Below are positions 9,921-19,482 of a stretch of 64,000 nt of DNA, in pieces (position 1 is the first letter of the stretch; each line of letters begins with the position of its first letter). Below the pieces are notes generated by a model. It had not been told where the DNA came from and made no database searches. It saw nothing but the letters and a program-made list of their open reading frames with translations. The stretch is from assembly GCF_017104715.1 (NCBI RefSeq), contig NZ_JAAGPI010000005.1, positions 1-64,000 on the forward strand, written 5' to 3'. This DNA is from Burkholderia sp. Ac-20365 (GTDB taxonomy: Bacteria; Pseudomonadota; Gammaproteobacteria; Burkholderiales; Burkholderiaceae). The position numbers and the translations under genes are program-made.

Positions 9921-9957
9921 CGTTAATTCCGCTAATCGTATTAGCAGAAGCGCTAAC
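9921..9957. promoter_or_regulatory. Cluster of GTTAA/GCTAA inverted repeats
   Basis: GCTAAT-CGT-ATTAGC (9931-9945) is a perfect palindrome, flanked by GTTAA at 9922 and by GCTAAC near 9952. The AT-rich symmetric elements stand out in GC-rich surroundings and look like an operator. The genes on both sides end here, so its target is unclear. The rest of 9792-10168 shows no gene. Confidence 0.35.
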
Positions 9958-10168
9958 AGGTTCGTTTTGCCGCTGCCTCAAAGGCGAATCGGACGGGCGG
10001 ATGATCGATGAGCAGTTTGACGGGTGGCAACGACGGCCTGCGCAGATGTCGGACGAGCAAGGTCGCGCCCCCATGCACAACGCTCGTCCCCATGTTTAAT
10101 TGCGCCGTCGAGTCAGACACGTGCCGCTTTATCAAGGAAGGTCGTGATATCGCTATCCGATGCTGATA

Positions 10169-11551
10169 CTACCTCGTACTGAGCTGCTGCTCCCGTCCGC
10201 CGGGCGTACCTGAAGCACCCGCGGTCAGCTTGCGCCCGGACGACGGGAACACCAGCAGCAACAACACGACACCCGCCATCAGCACCACGGCCAATCCAAT
10301 CAATCCGTATTGGGCACTTCCCGTCTGGGTTTTCATCCAGCCGACGAACGCCGGGCTCACGAAACCACCCGTGCCGCCAAGACTCGTGATCATCGCAATA
10401 CCACCCGCCGCCGACGAACGCGGCAGGAACGTCTGCGGAATCGTCCAGAACACGACGAAGCAGCCATAGGAAGCTGCCGCCGCAAGCGCGAGCAATCCGA
10501 CACCGACCGCCACGTGATGGCCCGCCGCCGGCAGCAGCGCAAACGCGAGCGCCGTCACGGCTGCGCTGCCCGCGACATGCCAGCGGCGCTCCATCGTGCG
10601 GTCGGAACTTGCTCCGACCACATACGTCCCCAGCGCCGCCGCGATGAACACCAGTGCAGACAACAGCCCGACGTCGAGGACACTCGCCACACCCAGATCG
10701 CGGATGATGGTCGGTGCCCAAAAGCCGATGGCATTGAACGGCATCATGACCGCGAAATAGACGAGCGCCGCGAGATAGACGCGTGGATTCACCAGCGCGC
10801 CACGCAGTCCATCGAGATGGCTGGTGTGCTTCGATTTTTCGTCGGCGAGCAGTTCGCGAGCGACGAGGGCTTTCTCGCGCTCGTCAAGCCAGCTCACCTG
10901 CCCTGGAGTATCGCCGAGAAGGAAGAACGCCAGAATGCCGAGCGTCACAGCAGGCACGCCTTCCAGCAGAAACAGCCATTGCCACCCGGGCAAACCGCCC
11001 ACGCCCGCGAGCCGCGTCATGATGAACCCGGAAAGCGGCCCGCCGACAATGCCCGCCACCGCCGTCGCCATCATCAGGAACGCTGTGACGCGTGCACGCC
11101 GGGCGCCCGGAAACCAGCAGCTCAGGTAGTAAATGATGCCGGGGAAAAAGCCGGCTTCCGTCACGCCGAGCAGAAAGCGCATCGCGTAGAACTGCGTCGG
11201 CGTGCGCACGAACATCATGAGGCTCGACACGAGACCCCACGCGAACATGATGCGAAGCAGCGTGCGGCGCGCACCGATACGCTGCATCCAGAGGTTGCTG
11301 GGCACCTCGAAGAGCACGTAGCCGATAAAGAACAGACCCGCGCCCAGGCCGTAGGTCGATTCCGAGAAACCGAGGTCGTGCATGAACTGCAGTTTGGCGA
11401 AGCTGATATTCACGCGATCGATGTAGCTGATCACATAGCAGAGAAACAGCAGCGGAATCAGCCGGTAAAACATCTTGCGATACGTGCGCTCGATTTCAGC
11501 GGGCGCGTAGTCGCTCGCGTCGTTCTCACCGGTAAGCGAAGAGCTGTGCAT
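10169..11551 (-). CDS. MFS transporter, anion:cation symporter (tartrate/phthalate-like) family
   Basis: 460 residues with twelve predicted membrane segments. The N-terminal pattern FLCYVISYIDRVNISFAKL and the loop GARRTLLRIMFAWG are typical of the ACS family, which imports organic anions with protons. The gene follows the CoA-synthetase gene by 88 bases on the same strand and is probably co-transcribed. It likely imports the acid that the synthetase and acyl-CoA dehydrogenase then process; the substrate is not known. The ribosome site at the ATG is weak. Confidence 0.88.
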   Translation of the reverse strand: MHSSSLTGENDASDYAPAEIERTYRKMFYRLIPLLFLCYVISYIDRVNISFAKLQFMHDLGFSESTYGLGAGLFFIGYVLFEVPSNLWMQRIGARRTLLRIMFAWGLVSSLMMFVRTPTQFYAMRFLLGVTEAGFFPGIIYYLSCWFPGARRARVTAFLMMATAVAGIVGGPLSGFIMTRLAGVGGLPGWQWLFLLEGVPAVTLGILAFFLLGDTPGQVSWLDEREKALVARELLADEKSKHTSHLDGLRGALVNPRVYLAALVYFAVMMPFNAIGFWAPTIIRDLGVASVLDVGLLSALVFIAAALGTYVVGASSDRTMERRWHVAGSAAVTALAFALLPAAGHHVAVGVGLLALAAAASYGCFVVFWTIPQTFLPRSSAAGGIAMITSLGGTGGFVSPAFVGWMKTQTGSAQYGLIGLAVVLMAGVVLLLLVFPSSGRKLTAGASGTPGGREQQLSTR

Positions 11552-11639
11552 GATGGTCTCGCGAAGAAGGCGAATACGATGTTCGGTGGACGCCGCGATG
11601 AACGCGGGCGCCCGCTCTCACTACAGCTACATCACGCTT

Positions 11640-13868
11640 CTATCCGTCGACGACCGCCTGCCTGCGCGGCTCGTCTTCGCGCTCGTCTTCCTGTTTGTCC
11701 GCATCTGTCGCCGGCGCGCAGCGCGCGAACGCATCGCCGGCCCGCACGCCCTTGCCCGCTGGCAGCACGAAAAGCGGATTGATATCGAATTCCTGCATGC
11801 CGGGCGCGAGATCGAGCGCCATCGCGGACATCGCCACGATCGCATCAGCGAGCGCATCGATGTCGCAGCGTGGCTTGCCGCGTGCACCATCGAGCATCGC
11901 AAAGGCCCGCAATTCGCGGATCATCGCATACGCCTGATCATGCGTGACAGGCGCAAGACGCCACGTTACGTCCTTCAAAACCTCGGCATAGATGCCGCCG
12001 AGTCCGCACATGATGGCGGGGCCGAACGACGGATCGTTGTCGATACCGACGATCATTTCCACGGCATCGCTGATCTGTTCCTGCACCAGCACGCCTTCGA
12101 TACGCGCCCCCGGAACGTGACGCCGCGCATTGCTGACGATCTCGTCGAATGCGCTTGCGAGCGTTGCCTCGTCACGCACGCCGACGCGCACGGCGCCCGC
12201 CTCCGTCTTGTGTGGAATATCCGGCGACTGGACTTTGACGACAACTGGAAAGCCAATGCTTCGCGCGAATGCGAGCGCTTCGTCTTGGGTCTTCGCAAGC
12301 ATACTCTTGGGCGCATCGATGCCATAGCAGGCGAGCAAACGCTGGGCGGCGTGCTCGGTCAATTCGCCTGGGCTCTGCGCGATGAGCGCCTGCGCCCTGG
12401 TCGCGCGAAGCCGGTCGGATGCGGGCGCCTGTGCGGCGCGAGCAGCCGCTCGCGTACGCTGTGCCTGCGCGTAGCCCGACAGCATCGCGAATGCGCGCCC
12501 GCAACGCACAGGCGTCGCGTACAACGGCACGCCCGCCGCTTCGATCACACAGTACGCATCCGACGCCATGTCGCGGCGCGCGTTCCATGCAAGCATCAAC
12601 GGCTTGTCGGTCGTCTGATAGACGCGCACGACTGCCTCGGCCATCGAAAGCGCGACAGCACCGCTCGCCGCTGCCGCCATGATGGCAATCGAATCGATGC
12701 CTGGATCGTCGGCAATGATCTGCAGCGTGTCCGTAAAGATTTGCGGATCGGCAAGGATGCCCGCCGTCAGGTCGACTGGATTGGCAAGCGATGCAAACGC
12801 CGGCACGATCGGCTTGAGCGCATCGAGCGTGGCTTGCGAAAGCGGCGGCACCGACATGCCGCGCTCGCTGCACGCATCGGTGATCAGAATTCCCGCGCCG
12901 CCCGACAGCGTCACGACCGCGATCCGGTTGCCGCGCGGCAGGCGCTTCGGCTCGAGCGCTTTCGCGTAATCGCCGAGATCGGCGACGTCGCTGACTTCGA
13001 TCACGCCGGCTTGCCGGAACGCGGTGCGATACAACGTCGATGCGCCGCCCAGGTTGGCCGTGTGCGATGCCGCAGCCTTCGCGCCATCGGCGGTATTGCC
13101 GACCTTCCATGCGAGCAGCGGCTTGCCCGCATCGAGCGCGCGCGTCGCGACGGCGACGAGCCGGCGGGCGTCCTTCAATCCTTCAATGTAAGTCGCGATC
13201 AGCGACGTTTCCGGATCGTCTATACATGCATCGACGAGATCGAGCAGGCTCACGTCGGCTTCATTGCCTGTCGTGATGAAGTGGCGCAGGCCGATGCCCA
13301 GTTCGTCGGCCATCAGCAGAAGCGCGCAGCCGAAGCCGCCGCTTTGCGAAATCAGCGAGAGTCCGCCTGCGCGGTAATTGACGCCAAAGGGCGCGCCGAA
13401 GCCCGCATATACGTTTGCCCCGGTGCTGACGAAACCCTGGCAGTTCGGTCCGATCACGCGGATGCCGAACGTAGCCGCGACTTCGGCGCATTCGCGCTGC
13501 AATGCCGCGCCCGCTTCGCCCGCTTCTGCAAAGCCCGAGCTGTAGACGATCGCATAGCGCACGCCCTTCTTTCCGCACTCGCGCAACATGTCCGGCACGC
13601 GGCGCGCGGCAACGAGAATGAGCGCGAGATCCGGCGTCTGCGGCAAGCTGGCGATATCCGAATAACACGCGACGCCGTCAATCTGCGCGTACTTCGGATT
13701 GACGGGATACAGCATGCCGCGATAGCCGTGCTGAAGCAGGAAGCGCATCGGCTGGCCGCTGATCGACTTCGGGTCGTTCGACGCGCCCACGATTGCAATT
13801 GCACGCGGCGCGACCAGTCGATTGATGTCGAGCACGCTGCTCATGTTGATGACGTCGTTGGCGCTCAT
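11640..13868 (-). CDS. ADP-forming acyl-CoA synthetase (fused alpha-beta acetate-CoA ligase type)
   Basis: 742 residues, the length of the single-chain family. A CoA-binding Rossmann domain (residues 1-135, starting LVAPRAIAIVGASNDP) and a succinyl-CoA-ligase-like domain are followed by an ATP-grasp domain at the C terminus (KVQSPDIPHKTEAGAVRVGV, then IEGVLVQEQI). The phosphohistidine segment is present as AAASHTANLGG. It makes acyl-CoA from a free acid with ATP (or the reverse). The start codon overlaps the stop of the upstream acyl-CoA dehydrogenase (ATGA at 13865-13868), so the two are coupled. The acid is unknown. Confidence 0.87.
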   Translation of the reverse strand: MSANDVINMSSVLDINRLVAPRAIAIVGASNDPKSISGQPMRFLLQHGYRGMLYPVNPKYAQIDGVACYSDIASLPQTPDLALILVAARRVPDMLRECGKKGVRYAIVYSSGFAEAGEAGAALQRECAEVAATFGIRVIGPNCQGFVSTGANVYAGFGAPFGVNYRAGGLSLISQSGGFGCALLLMADELGIGLRHFITTGNEADVSLLDLVDACIDDPETSLIATYIEGLKDARRLVAVATRALDAGKPLLAWKVGNTADGAKAAASHTANLGGASTLYRTAFRQAGVIEVSDVADLGDYAKALEPKRLPRGNRIAVVTLSGGAGILITDACSERGMSVPPLSQATLDALKPIVPAFASLANPVDLTAGILADPQIFTDTLQIIADDPGIDSIAIMAAAASGAVALSMAEAVVRVYQTTDKPLMLAWNARRDMASDAYCVIEAAGVPLYATPVRCGRAFAMLSGYAQAQRTRAAARAAQAPASDRLRATRAQALIAQSPGELTEHAAQRLLACYGIDAPKSMLAKTQDEALAFARSIGFPVVVKVQSPDIPHKTEAGAVRVGVRDEATLASAFDEIVSNARRHVPGARIEGVLVQEQISDAVEMIVGIDNDPSFGPAIMCGLGGIYAEVLKDVTWRLAPVTHDQAYAMIRELRAFAMLDGARGKPRCDIDALADAIVAMSAMALDLAPGMQEFDINPLFVLPAGKGVRAGDAFARCAPATDADKQEDEREDEPRRQAVVDG

Positions 13869-15058
13869 GCGGCACGCGCGGCCGTCGTGGCGACGCCGTC
13901 CATATTGTGTGCCGCGCGGCGCAGGGTGATCTTCGCGATGTTCAGCTGATGGATCTGCGTGGTGCCCTCGTAGATGCGAAACGCGCGCACATCGCGATAG
14001 AAACGCTCCACCGCATTACCAGCCAGATAGCCACGACCGCCGAGCATCTGCACCGCGCGATCCGCGACGCGTCCGCACATTTCGGACGCGAACATCTTGC
14101 ACATCGACGCTTCGAGCGAAACATCCGCACCGGCGTCGCGCTTGCGCGCGGTTTCGAGAATCATCGAGCGCGCCGCGTAGATTTCCGTCTGGCTTTCGGC
14201 GATGAGCGCCTGAATCAGCTGGAATTCCGACACCGGCCTGCCAAACTGCTCGCGGCGCGACGTATAGGCCACGGCTTCGTCGAGCATGCGGATCGCGGGA
14301 CCGGTGCACAGCGCCGCCAGATGGATGCGCTGTTTGTTCAGCACCTTCATCGCCGTGCGGAAACCCTGCCCTTCCACGCCGCCGATCAGACAGGACGCAG
14401 GCACGCGGCACGCGTCGAAATGCACATCGCCGACGGGCGAGCCGGCCTGACCCATTTTCGCGTACGGTTCGCTGGTCGACAGGCCCGGCGTACCGCGTTC
14501 GACGAGGAATGCGGAGATGCCGCCTGCGCCGGGTATCGACGGATTGGTGCGCGCCATCACCGTGAACAGCCCGGCGATCGGCGCATTCGTGATGAAGCAC
14601 TTGCTGCCGTCGAGCATGTAATGGTCGCCATCGCGGCGTGCAGTGGTGCGCAGCGCGGTCGCATCGGAGCCGGCGTCCGGCTCGGTCAACGCAAATGCGC
14701 CCGTCAGCGCGCCCGATGCGATTTGCGGCAGATAGTGCCGCTTCTGCGCCTCAGTGCCATCTGCGATGAGTGCCTCCGAGCCGATGCCCGTATTGGTGCC
14801 GACCCGCGCCCGGAACGCCACCGACGCCTGGGATATCTCGAACGCACCGCGTACCAGCTGTTCGGTCGTGAGTCCCGCGCCGCCGTATTCGCGCGGCACG
14901 CTCCAGCCGAAATAACCGAGCTTGCGCATGCGTTCCACGAGGTCGTCCGGCACGGCGTCGGCCTGTTCGATCTCGTTCTCGCGCGGGATCGCTTCCTCGC
15001 GAACGAAACGCGCTACGTCGGCGAGCATCCAGTCAAAATTCGGGGCCTTGCTGTCCAT
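13865..15058 (-). CDS. Acyl-CoA dehydrogenase
   Basis: 397 residues with the three family domains: an N-terminal helical part, the beta domain with GAFALTEPDAGSD and the substrate segment, and the C-terminal four-helix domain with RREQFGRPVSEFQLIQ and the late motif RIYEGTTQIHQLNIAK. The catalytic base in this subfamily lies in that last segment (Glu of YEGTTQI). It introduces an alpha-beta double bond with FAD and passes electrons to ETF. A ribosome site (GGAG) precedes 15058. It is the first gene of the dehydrogenase - synthetase - transporter operon and is divergent from the IclR regulator. Confidence 0.92.
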   Translation of the reverse strand: MDSKAPNFDWMLADVARFVREEAIPRENEIEQADAVPDDLVERMRKLGYFGWSVPREYGGAGLTTEQLVRGAFEISQASVAFRARVGTNTGIGSEALIADGTEAQKRHYLPQIASGALTGAFALTEPDAGSDATALRTTARRDGDHYMLDGSKCFITNAPIAGLFTVMARTNPSIPGAGGISAFLVERGTPGLSTSEPYAKMGQAGSPVGDVHFDACRVPASCLIGGVEGQGFRTAMKVLNKQRIHLAALCTGPAIRMLDEAVAYTSRREQFGRPVSEFQLIQALIAESQTEIYAARSMILETARKRDAGADVSLEASMCKMFASEMCGRVADRAVQMLGGRGYLAGNAVERFYRDVRAFRIYEGTTQIHQLNIAKITLRRAAHNMDGVATTAARAA

Positions 15059-15129
15059 TCGCTGTCTCCGTGATATCGGTCGATTTATGGACTTACTATC
15101 GAACTTTTTCTTTCGGATTGGCAGTGTTG

Positions 15130-15167
15130 TTCGACTATGCTGAACACAGTTTGGATATGCGGAACAT
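15130..15167. promoter_or_regulatory. Tandem operator-like repeats in the IclR/acyl-CoA dehydrogenase divergent region
   Basis: TTCGACTATGCTGAACA (15130-15146) and TTTGGATATGCGGAACA (15151-15167) match at 12-13 of 17 positions and are exactly 21 bases apart, two helical turns. The first is part of TGTTC-N9-GAACA, an inverted repeat. The pair lies between the divergent starts 15058 and 15203. IclR-family proteins commonly bind such sites as dimers of dimers, so these are the likely operators for the regulator encoded next to them. Confidence 0.5.
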
Positions 15168-15202
15168 GTGGCTCAGAATGAAGGCGACGCAACGGAGGCA
15201 TC

Positions 15203-16051
15203 ATGGCACGCAACCCTGCACCGGAAGCCGAGCCGGTGACGAGCGACTATCTGGAATCGAAGGCGCGCTACCTGCCCGACGAGTTCGACGGCGACCGCCA
15301 GTTCGCCACCACGCTGGCGCGCGGCCTCGATATCCTGCACTGCTTCACGCCGCGCGATTCGCAACTCGGCAATGCCGAACTCGCGGCGCGCACTGGCATG
15401 ACGAAGGCGACAATTTCCCGCTTCACCTACACGCTGACGCGGCTCGGCTATCTGCGCGTGAACCGGATGAACAACAAGTTCCAGCTCGGGTCGGCTGTGC
15501 TGTCGCTCGGCTATCCGTTGCTCGCGAGTCTCACGGTGAGGCAGATCGCGCGGCCTTCGATGAAGGAACTGGCGGATCACATACGCGGTTCGGTGTCGCT
15601 CGGCATGCGCGACCGGCTAAGCGTCGTCTATCTGGAGAGCAGCCGCAGCAGCACGCCGCTCGGGTTGCCGCCGGATATTGGCCTGAGCTATCCGATCGTG
15701 CGCACCGCGATGGGCCGCGCGCTCCTTGCCGCGCTGCCCGCTGATCGGCGCGAAGCGTTACTCAACGAGATCGCCGTCAAGTCGCCCGACGACTGGGCGA
15801 TGTTTCGCGAGCGCGTGCTGCGTGCCATCGACTACTTTCGGGAGCGCGGCTTCTGTGCGTCGTATGGCGATTTGCGGCGCGAAGTTCATGCGGTTGCGGT
15901 GCCGATGAAGCCGGCACCCGATGGAGAAATACTCGTGTTCAATTGCGGCGTGCCTTCGTATCTGCTCAAGGATGGACAACTGGAAGGCGATGTTGGACCG
16001 CGGCTCGTGTCGATGGTGCGCAGCGTGGAAGGGGCGATGGGGATCTTCTAG
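15203..16051 (+). CDS. IclR-family transcriptional regulator
   Basis: 282 residues. An extended N terminus leads to a winged helix-turn-helix (about residues 45-105, with NAELAARTGMTKATISRFTYTLTRLGYL) and the IclR effector domain with the family features SLGMRDRLSVVYLESSRS and RTAMGRALLAALP. A ribosome site (GGAGG) precedes the ATG. It is divergent from the acyl-CoA dehydrogenase operon and is its likely regulator, with the organic acid or its CoA ester as plausible ligand (inference). Confidence 0.9.
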   Translation: MARNPAPEAEPVTSDYLESKARYLPDEFDGDRQFATTLARGLDILHCFTPRDSQLGNAELAARTGMTKATISRFTYTLTRLGYLRVNRMNNKFQLGSAVLSLGYPLLASLTVRQIARPSMKELADHIRGSVSLGMRDRLSVVYLESSRSSTPLGLPPDIGLSYPIVRTAMGRALLAALPADRREALLNEIAVKSPDDWAMFRERVLRAIDYFRERGFCASYGDLRREVHAVAVPMKPAPDGEILVFNCGVPSYLLKDGQLEGDVGPRLVSMVRSVEGAMGIF

Positions 16052-16069
16052 CCATGCGTTGCTGGTACA

Positions 16070-16121
16070 GAAGGCCCGAGCGAATGGCGCCACGAACATG
16101 GCGCTCACGCTACGGGCCTTC
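16070..16121. terminator. Large imperfect hairpin between convergent genes
   Basis: GAAGGCCCG (16070-16078) pairs perfectly with CGGGCCTTC (16113-16121), and AGCG/CGCT extend the stem past a single bulged base, giving about 13 pairs around a 25-base interior. It fills the gap between the ends of the IclR gene (16051) and the GMC gene (16145) and would fold on either transcript, so a two-way terminator is the simplest reading. Confidence 0.55.
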
Positions 16122-16144
16122 GTCGCTAGCGTACTTCCGTTGAA

Positions 16145-17836
16145 TCACACTTCGCGCACTTCCCGCATGGGCGCGCGGGTGCGTTGCCGCGTCTCCCATC
16201 CTTCTGCCAGTCCGATCTGCGCGTCCGACGGTTGCAAGGTCGAAATGCCCTTCACGAGATCGGCTCCGCGCTCGGCGAGCATGATTGTCGGTGCGTTCAG
16301 ATTGCCGTTAGGCTCTGTCGGGAAGACCGACGAGTCGATAACACGCAATCCCGCGATACCACGAACCCGCAACTGCGAATCCACTACGGCCATGTCGTCC
16401 TCGCCCATGCGGCAGGAACCGCACGGATGCATCGTGCTCTCCAGATTCGTCCTGACGAACGCATCGATCTCCGCGTCGGTCTTCACATCGGGACCCGGCG
16501 CAAGTTCGACGTCGCGGAAACGGTCCATCGCAGGTTGCCCGATGATCTCCCGCGTGAGTCGCACGCATCGCCTGAATCCCTCGCGATCCTCTTCGCGCTC
16601 CAGATAGTTGAAGCGTATTTCGGGGTGCACGAAAGGATCGACGGATGTCGCGCGCACATAGCCGCGGCTCTTCGGCTTGTTGGGTCCCGTCAGGATCATG
16701 AATCCGTGTCCCTTGAACGGTTTGTCGCCGTCGTAGCGCATGGCGGCCGGCAGAAAATGGAACTGGATGTCAGGCCAGCGAAGACCAGCCTCTGAACGGA
16801 TGAACCCGCCCGCCTCGAAGTGATTACTCGCGCCGAGACCGTCCTTGAACAATAACCAGCGCAAGCCGATCATGAATTTGCTGAACGGATCCATCTTTCC
16901 GTTCAGCGTGACGGGCTCCTTGCACGCGTACTGGATGTAGATTTCGGCATGATCCTGCAGGCTTTCACCGACGCCCGGCAGATGATGCTTCACCTCGATT
17001 CCCGCCCGACGCAGCACATCGGACGGCCCGATACCCGAGCGTTGCAACAGGTGCGGCGAGCCGATCGGCCCGGACGAAACCAGCACCTCCGCGCGGCAAC
17101 GTGCCGTATGAACAACGCCACCCTGTTCGTAGACAACACCCGTCGCACGCTTGCCTTCAACGAGAATCTGCCGTGTCATCGCGTGAGTCACGACACGCAG
17201 GTTGGGCCGCGTCATCGCTGGGCGAAGATAGGCGTTCGCGGTGGACCAGCGCACGCCATCTTTGACCGTCATGTGCATGGCGCCGAAGCCTTCCTGCATG
17301 TGTCCGTTGCAGTCGTCGGTGCCGATGTAGCCCGCCTGCACACCCGCCTCTATCCACGCGCCATACAGCGGGTTTCGCATATTGTTGCCGTTGTTCGTGC
17401 AAAGCGGCCCGCTATCTCCCCGATACGTGTCGCCGCCAAACTTGTAGTGCTCCGCGCGCCTGAAATAAGGCAGGCAATGACGATAGCCCCACTCTCTCGC
17501 GCCCAGCTCTTCCCATTCGTCGAAATCGTACGCATGGCCACGGATATACACGAGACCGTTGATCGACGACGACCCGCCCAGCACCTTGCCTCTCGGGCAA
17601 TGCAACTGGCGCCCGTTCAGATGCGGTTCCGGCGTTGTCTGGTATTTCCAGTTGTATTTCTTCGTGTTCATCGGCATCGAAAACGCGCTGGGCATCTGGA
17701 TGATGACGCTTCGATCGCTGCCGCCGTATTCCAGCACCAGCACGCTGACAGCGGGATCTTCGGTCAGCCGGTTAGCCAGCACGCAGCCAGCCGATCCGGC
17801 GCCAACGATGATGTAATCGTATTGCTCGGTTGCCAT
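16145..17836 (-). CDS. GMC-family FAD alcohol dehydrogenase (choline dehydrogenase-like)
   Basis: 563 residues. The FAD-binding motif [13 protein letters not shown] is at residues 11-23 and the GMC signature [18 protein letters not shown] is near residue 80. The C-terminal active-site pair is present as His in [13 protein letters not shown] and Asn in [11 protein letters not shown] start at 17836 has a ribosome site (AGGAAAG); the open frame continues upstream to 17923. It oxidises a primary alcohol to an aldehyde, passing electrons to the respiratory chain. It is last in the operon with ureohydrolase, aldehyde dehydrogenase and permease. Choline itself is not implied, since GMC substrates vary widely. 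Confidence 0.87.
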   Translation of the reverse strand: MATEQYDYIIVGAGSAGCVLANRLTEDPAVSVLVLEYGGSDRSVIIQMPSAFSMPMNTKKYNWKYQTTPEPHLNGRQLHCPRGKVLGGSSSINGLVYIRGHAYDFDEWEELGAREWGYRHCLPYFRRAEHYKFGGDTYRGDSGPLCTNNGNNMRNPLYGAWIEAGVQAGYIGTDDCNGHMQEGFGAMHMTVKDGVRWSTANAYLRPAMTRPNLRVVTHAMTRQILVEGKRATGVVYEQGGVVHTARCRAEVLVSSGPIGSPHLLQRSGIGPSDVLRRAGIEVKHHLPGVGESLQDHAEIYIQYACKEPVTLNGKMDPFSKFMIGLRWLLFKDGLGASNHFEAGGFIRSEAGLRWPDIQFHFLPAAMRYDGDKPFKGHGFMILTGPNKPKSRGYVRATSVDPFVHPEIRFNYLEREEDREGFRRCVRLTREIIGQPAMDRFRDVELAPGPDVKTDAEIDAFVRTNLESTMHPCGSCRMGEDDMAVVDSQLRVRGIAGLRVIDSSVFPTEPNGNLNAPTIMLAERGADLVKGISTLQPSDAQIGLAEGWETRQRTRAPMREVREV

Positions 17837-17873
17837 GATCTTTCCTGATTCGTAATCGTGGTGGCGTAGGTTG

Positions 17874-19394
17874 TCAGAACCGCTGATCGCCGGTGGTGTA
17901 TTGCGGCATCGTCTTTTCGACATGGGCGATCACCGCCTCTTCGCGTTCGAGATCGAGCGAGCGGCTCAGCACGTAATACGCGATACCCGACACGAGCAGT
18001 CCGACCAGCCATGCTAGATCGAGACTGCCCATCCGGCGTGCTAGCGGGCCGACATACACCTCGTTTGTGCCATCGAAGATGCAGAAGAACGGCACCATGG
18101 CTGCAAAACCAATCGCGTACGAAATGAGTCCGCGCGCGCCCCATCGTCCATAGATGTTGTTATGAGGAAGGAAGAAGTGCGGAATCGCGTAACGGCCCTT
18201 GCGAACGAAAAAGTAATCGGTGAGATTGACGGCTGTCCAGGGCACGAGGAAGTAAAGCATCACAACCAGATAGATATTCAGGACCGACAGCCCCTTGCCC
18301 GACGTGTAGATGCTCAGCGCAATGCCCAGTTGCAGAAGCACGACGAAGATGATTGCGAGAATGCGGACTCGCGTAGTCGGCTCGACTTTGCGGAACGAGT
18401 CGACGCCCGTGATCGCCGTGAGTTTCGCGCTGTAGATGTTCATCGCGATCACCGGCAGGAATGCGAGAATCGTGACAGCGACGACGACGCTACCGAAGCC
18501 CGGCGCAAGCTCGCTGCCCACCTGATTCAGAGCGACCAGCACATCGGTTGCGTGCAGGTGGTCTCCGAGCCATCCGCCCACTGCGATCATCCAGGCACCC
18601 GACAACGATGCGCCGAGAAACACGGCGGCGATCAGTCTGCCGCTCGGTGTGTTCTTCGGCAGATAGCGCGAGTAGTCCGACACATACGGCGCATAGGCAA
18701 TGTTGTAGCTCGCCGCGGCCGCAAACTGGGCGATGAAACCCGTCCACGCGAAGCCGAGCGGCACGGGTGGCGTCGCGCCCGGTACGACCGCCGGCAACGG
18801 CGCATCATGCACCCAATGCAGCAGGACCGCAGCCGTCACGATGCCATACAGCGGCAGCGACAGATACAGCGCCCACTTGAAGCTGCGATGCATCCAGTCG
18901 TGGCCGAGAATCGCGAGAATGGCGGCCGGAATCGTGACCACCAGCGCGACCTTGACGGGGTCCCAGCTGTAGAGCGTTTTCAGGCCCTGCATCATCAGCA
19001 CGAGATTGACGATGTTGAAGCCCGCAAAGACGAACAGCGTCGCCATCAGGACCAGCACGACGCCGCGATAGCCGAACTGCGCTCTCGACTGGATCATCTG
19101 CGGCAAGCCGAGATGCGGCCCCTGCGAACCGTGAAACGCCATAAACAACGTGCCGAACATGATGCCGAGCGTACCGGCTATCGTCGTCCACAATGCACTG
19201 AGACCCACGCTCGGGCCGACGAACCCGATGGTCATCGTAAAGAACGTGAAGTTGCCGAGAAACCAGAACGGTCCCTGCCGCGAAAGCCGGTCCGTTCGTT
19301 CGTGTTCTGGAATGAAGTCGATGGAGTGACCTTCAATCGATCCATGCTCGCTGTCGGCCGCGAAGTTCGTCGCAACCCTGTCCTGTGCTTTCAT
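17874..19394 (-). CDS. NCS1-family permease (cytosine/purine/allantoin/hydantoin type)
   Basis: 506 residues with about twelve membrane segments. The first segments ([19 protein letters not shown], then [16 protein letters not shown]) and the central [15 protein letters not shown] are typical of the nucleobase:cation symporter-1 family. The start at 19394 puts a short cytosolic N terminus ahead of the first helix; the open frame extends to 19463. It lies between the aldehyde dehydrogenase and GMC genes in one operon and probably imports the operon's substrate, a small nitrogen compound. Which one is not evident. Confidence 0.87.
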   Translation of the reverse strand: MKAQDRVATNFAADSEHGSIEGHSIDFIPEHERTDRLSRQGPFWFLGNFTFFTMTIGFVGPSVGLSALWTTIAGTLGIMFGTLFMAFHGSQGPHLGLPQMIQSRAQFGYRGVVLVLMATLFVFAGFNIVNLVLMMQGLKTLYSWDPVKVALVVTIPAAILAILGHDWMHRSFKWALYLSLPLYGIVTAAVLLHWVHDAPLPAVVPGATPPVPLGFAWTGFIAQFAAAASYNIAYAPYVSDYSRYLPKNTPSGRLIAAVFLGASLSGAWMIAVGGWLGDHLHATDVLVALNQVGSELAPGFGSVVVAVTILAFLPVIAMNIYSAKLTAITGVDSFRKVEPTTRVRILAIIFVVLLQLGIALSIYTSGKGLSVLNIYLVVMLYFLVPWTAVNLTDYFFVRKGRYAIPHFFLPHNNIYGRWGARGLISYAIGFAAMVPFFCIFDGTNEVYVGPLARRMGSLDLAWLVGLLVSGIAYYVLSRSLDLEREEAVIAHVEKTMPQYTTGDQRF

Positions 19395-19482
19395 CGTCTG
19401 ATCCACCCGGTACGGAAGGTTGATGCAATGAGGATTGGCGTTGCACACGCCGCGCAAGCGCACGGCGGCGTGGCATCCGTGT

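Noticed and set aside
10310..11782. A plus-strand open frame of 490 codons
   Set aside because: It is the reverse of the MFS gene, which has clear membrane segments and motifs.
11550..13949. A plus-strand open frame of 799 codons
   Set aside because: It lies opposite the CoA-synthetase and MFS genes, is rich in Arg and His, has no ribosome site and no family features. It is a by-product of high GC.
16145..17836. Choline dehydrogenase BetA with betaine aldehyde dehydrogenase
   Set aside because: The next genes are a permease of the NCS1 type and a ureohydrolase, with no betI or choline carrier, so a glycine betaine operon is unlikely.
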